In this document: positions 62,854 through 64,000 of the stretch, one piece after another
Layout: every line of letters begins with the position of its first letter
Position numbering within the stretch: position 1 is the stretch's first letter
NCBI GenBank assembly: GCA_963763495.1
Contig: CAVXOY010000018.1
Location: 124,001 to 188,000 of the forward strand
Source of the DNA: DAOUEO01 sp963763495
Lineage (GTDB): Bacteria > Chloroflexota > Dehalococcoidia > DSTF01 > JALHUB01
DNA length: 64,000 nucleotides
Direction of reading: 5' to 3'
Notes under the pieces: generated by a model
What the model was told of the DNA's origin: nothing
The model's database searches: none
Seen by the model: the letters and a program-made list of their open reading frames with translations, nothing else
Translations under genes and position numbers: made by a program

Positions 62854-63714
62854 TCAGAACGGCCGCGGCGTTGACTTGCCCATGAGACGGCGCGCTCCTG
62901 CTCGCAGTTTCAGGTAGCCCCGCGTGGCTGGTCCCTGCCGCAAAGAAGTACCTGCCATCGCGCCCCCGTCTATCATGAAGGCCGTGCCGGAGATGAACGA
63001 GGCGTCGTCGCTGGCTAAGAAGGCGACCGACGCGGCTACGTCCTCAGCCGTGGCCATCCGGCCCAGCGGCGCCGACGCTCGCAGTGCTGCCTTGCCGACC
63101 CACCCGCCGACCGCATCCCATAGCGGCTTGAGGAAGGGGGTATCGACCCAGCCGGGGCATATAGCGTTAGCGCGGATGCCGTCGGGGCCGTAAACCTGGG
63201 CCACATGCCTCATCAGCATGATCACCCCCGTCTTCGACACGCTGTATTCGATGCCGGCGGGCATGGGTATGAAGCCGGCCATGCTCGCCGTGGCCAGGAT
63301 GACCCCGCTCTTCTGCTTCCGCATCGGGTGCAGCGCCGCCTTGACGCAAAGGAATACGCCTGTGAGGTTCACGTCCAGCACCCGCCGCCACGACTCCTCC
63401 AGGCATTCGTCGACGGGGCAGAGATCGGGGGTTATGCCGGCGTTGGCCAGCAGGATGTCCAGCCGCCCGAACCTCCGCAGCGTCTCGTCGAAGGCCGCCT
63501 CGACCTGCGCATTCTGGGTCACGTCTGCCACCAAAGAGATCGCCTCTCCGCCGGCCTCCCTGATCTCGTTCGCCACCGCGTCGGCTGCGGTGCTGTTGAC
63601 GTCGACCACAGCGATCTTCGCGCCCTCTGCGGCAAGCCGGCGTGCCGATGCTGCCCCGATGCCTGAGCCGGCGCCCGTGATCAGCGCTATCTGGTTAAGG
63701 AGTCTTTCGCTCAT
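62854..63714 (-). CDS. Short-chain dehydrogenase/reductase
   Basis: The 286-residue intact protein has the NAD(P) loop ALITGAGSGIGAASARRLA with an Asp after strand 2 (IAVVDVNSTAADA), which favours NAD. LANAG is present, and the catalytic Ser, Tyr and Lys lie in TASMAGFIPMPAGIEYSVSK. It ends with a basic tail (LMGKSTPRPF). It would oxidise or reduce an alcohol/ketone, with substrate unknown. GGGAGGCAG precedes the ATG, and TACAAT on the minus strand at 63770-63765 is a likely -10 element. Confidence 0.88.
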   Translation of the reverse strand: MSERLLNQIALITGAGSGIGAASARRLAAEGAKIAVVDVNSTAADAVANEIREAGGEAISLVADVTQNAQVEAAFDETLRRFGRLDILLANAGITPDLCPVDECLEESWRRVLDVNLTGVFLCVKAALHPMRKQKSGVILATASMAGFIPMPAGIEYSVSKTGVIMLMRHVAQVYGPDGIRANAICPGWVDTPFLKPLWDAVGGWVGKAALRASAPLGRMATAEDVAASVAFLASDDASFISGTAFMIDGGAMAGTSLRQGPATRGYLKLRAGARRLMGKSTPRPF

Positions 63715-63839
63715 CTTCTGCCTCCCAAAGCGGGGTAACGTCCTTCGGACACTGTTGGCCTCCTATTGTACACCGTTGCCGTCAATCAGACAGTCCGGCC
63801 GAACAGGGAATCGCCGCGAGGTGTAAGCTGACAATGCAA

Positions 63840-63862
63840 GAAACCGGCCTCGTTGGCCGGTT
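63840..63862 (-). terminator. Terminator of the gene at the right edge
   Basis: GAACCGGCC and GGCCGGTTC pair over nine bases around a five-base loop. On the minus strand a T-rich stretch (TTTCTTGCATT) follows, as in an intrinsic terminator. It stands 26 bases after the stop of the partial gene. Confidence 0.65.
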
Positions 63863-63887
63863 CCTTGCGCCCGATCCTTGCGGAAGG

Positions 63888-64000
63888 GCTATCCAAGGAT
63901 GAAGGTCACCAGTCGGTTCTTCTGTACCCAGGGGTGTCGCTCCACCAGGGCATCCAGCCCCAGAAGACGGCCTGCGCCCAGCACGCCCAGTATCCCGAAC
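63888..64000 (-). CDS. C-terminal fragment of a membrane protein, possibly DoxX-like
   Basis: The last 37 codons of a gene that enters from the right. They read FGILGVLGAGRLLGLDALVE and then RHPWVQKNRLVTFILG. The pattern of a hydrophobic helix followed by GLD and an aromatic segment is like the end of DoxX-family membrane proteins, but the fragment is too short for a firm call. Confidence 0.4.

Noticed and set aside
1..64000. CRISPR arrays, tRNA genes, rRNA genes, prophage and complete insertion sequences
   Set aside because: No regularly spaced repeats, no cloverleaf with a GTTCGA-type arm in a plausible place, and no transposase, integrase or phage structural genes were seen in any frame.

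Overview
The window is GC-rich, densely coded bacterial DNA, most likely from an uncultured member of the Chloroflexota. The lineage is inferred from gene content, not from a marker gene. It has tandem CaiB/BaiF CoA-transferases, a sortase with an LPATG substrate, a polysaccharide pyruvyltransferase of the CsaB type, a DUF4012 protein, RCC1 and dockerin-type surface proteins, and no outer-membrane or lipopolysaccharide genes. No rRNA, tRNA, CRISPR array or complete insertion sequence was found.

Layout. 1-2.7 kb: the end of a calcium-binding surface protein, a methyltransferase and a D,D-carboxypeptidase. 2.8-10.2 kb: acyl-CoA metabolism (two class III CoA-transferases, an NDP-forming acyl-CoA synthetase alpha chain, an AMP-forming acyl-CoA synthetase), a degenerate HD-GYP protein and a small zinc-ribbon protein. 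10.3-10.5 kb: a promoter followed by a strongly structured RNA that I cannot place in a known family. 10.5-11.4 kb: hypoxanthine phosphoribosyltransferase with an extra nuclease-like N-terminal domain. 11.6-36 kb: one large plus-strand cell-surface glycan locus. It holds a Wzm/Wzt exporter, methyltransferases, two hexapeptide acyltransferases, a phosphatase, a BY-kinase, a sortase and its substrate, DUF4012, the four steps to GDP-D-glycero-D-manno-heptose, two phosphoglycosyltransferase-like proteins, a flippase, CsaB, two GT4 glycosyltransferases, an epimerase and a cupin.

36-43.5 kb: a TIM-barrel protein with a lipoprotein, a GGDEF protein with a coiled-coil partner, a zinc alcohol dehydrogenase-like enzyme, a CAP-domain protein and an ArsA-type ATPase. 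43.5-49 kb: an RND pump, a thioesterase and a GltD-like flavoprotein. 49-52.1 kb: a zinc (or manganese) uptake operon headed by its own Fur-family repressor, with a palindromic operator. 52.3-58.7 kb: a small membrane protein, an alpha/beta hydrolase, a DsbA/VKOR disulfide-forming pair, an HD protein, a radical SAM protein with an apparently leaderless promoter, and a GT39 enzyme. 58.7-64 kb: an RCC1-repeat surface protein ending in a PPNTG anchor, a DinB-like protein, MetF, PspC, an SDR and a fragment at the edge.

The genes point to a monoderm-like envelope with a heptose-containing, pyruvylated glycan, sortase-attached proteins and secreted proteins oxidised by DsbA/VKOR. About half of the longer genes are broken by single-base shifts while the protein sequence stays conserved in the next frame. 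Several shifts lie in homopolymers or simple repeats, and one lies inside the CxxC site of DsbA. This looks like uncorrected long-read error rather than gene decay. Such genes are given here as one span with the shift positions noted.
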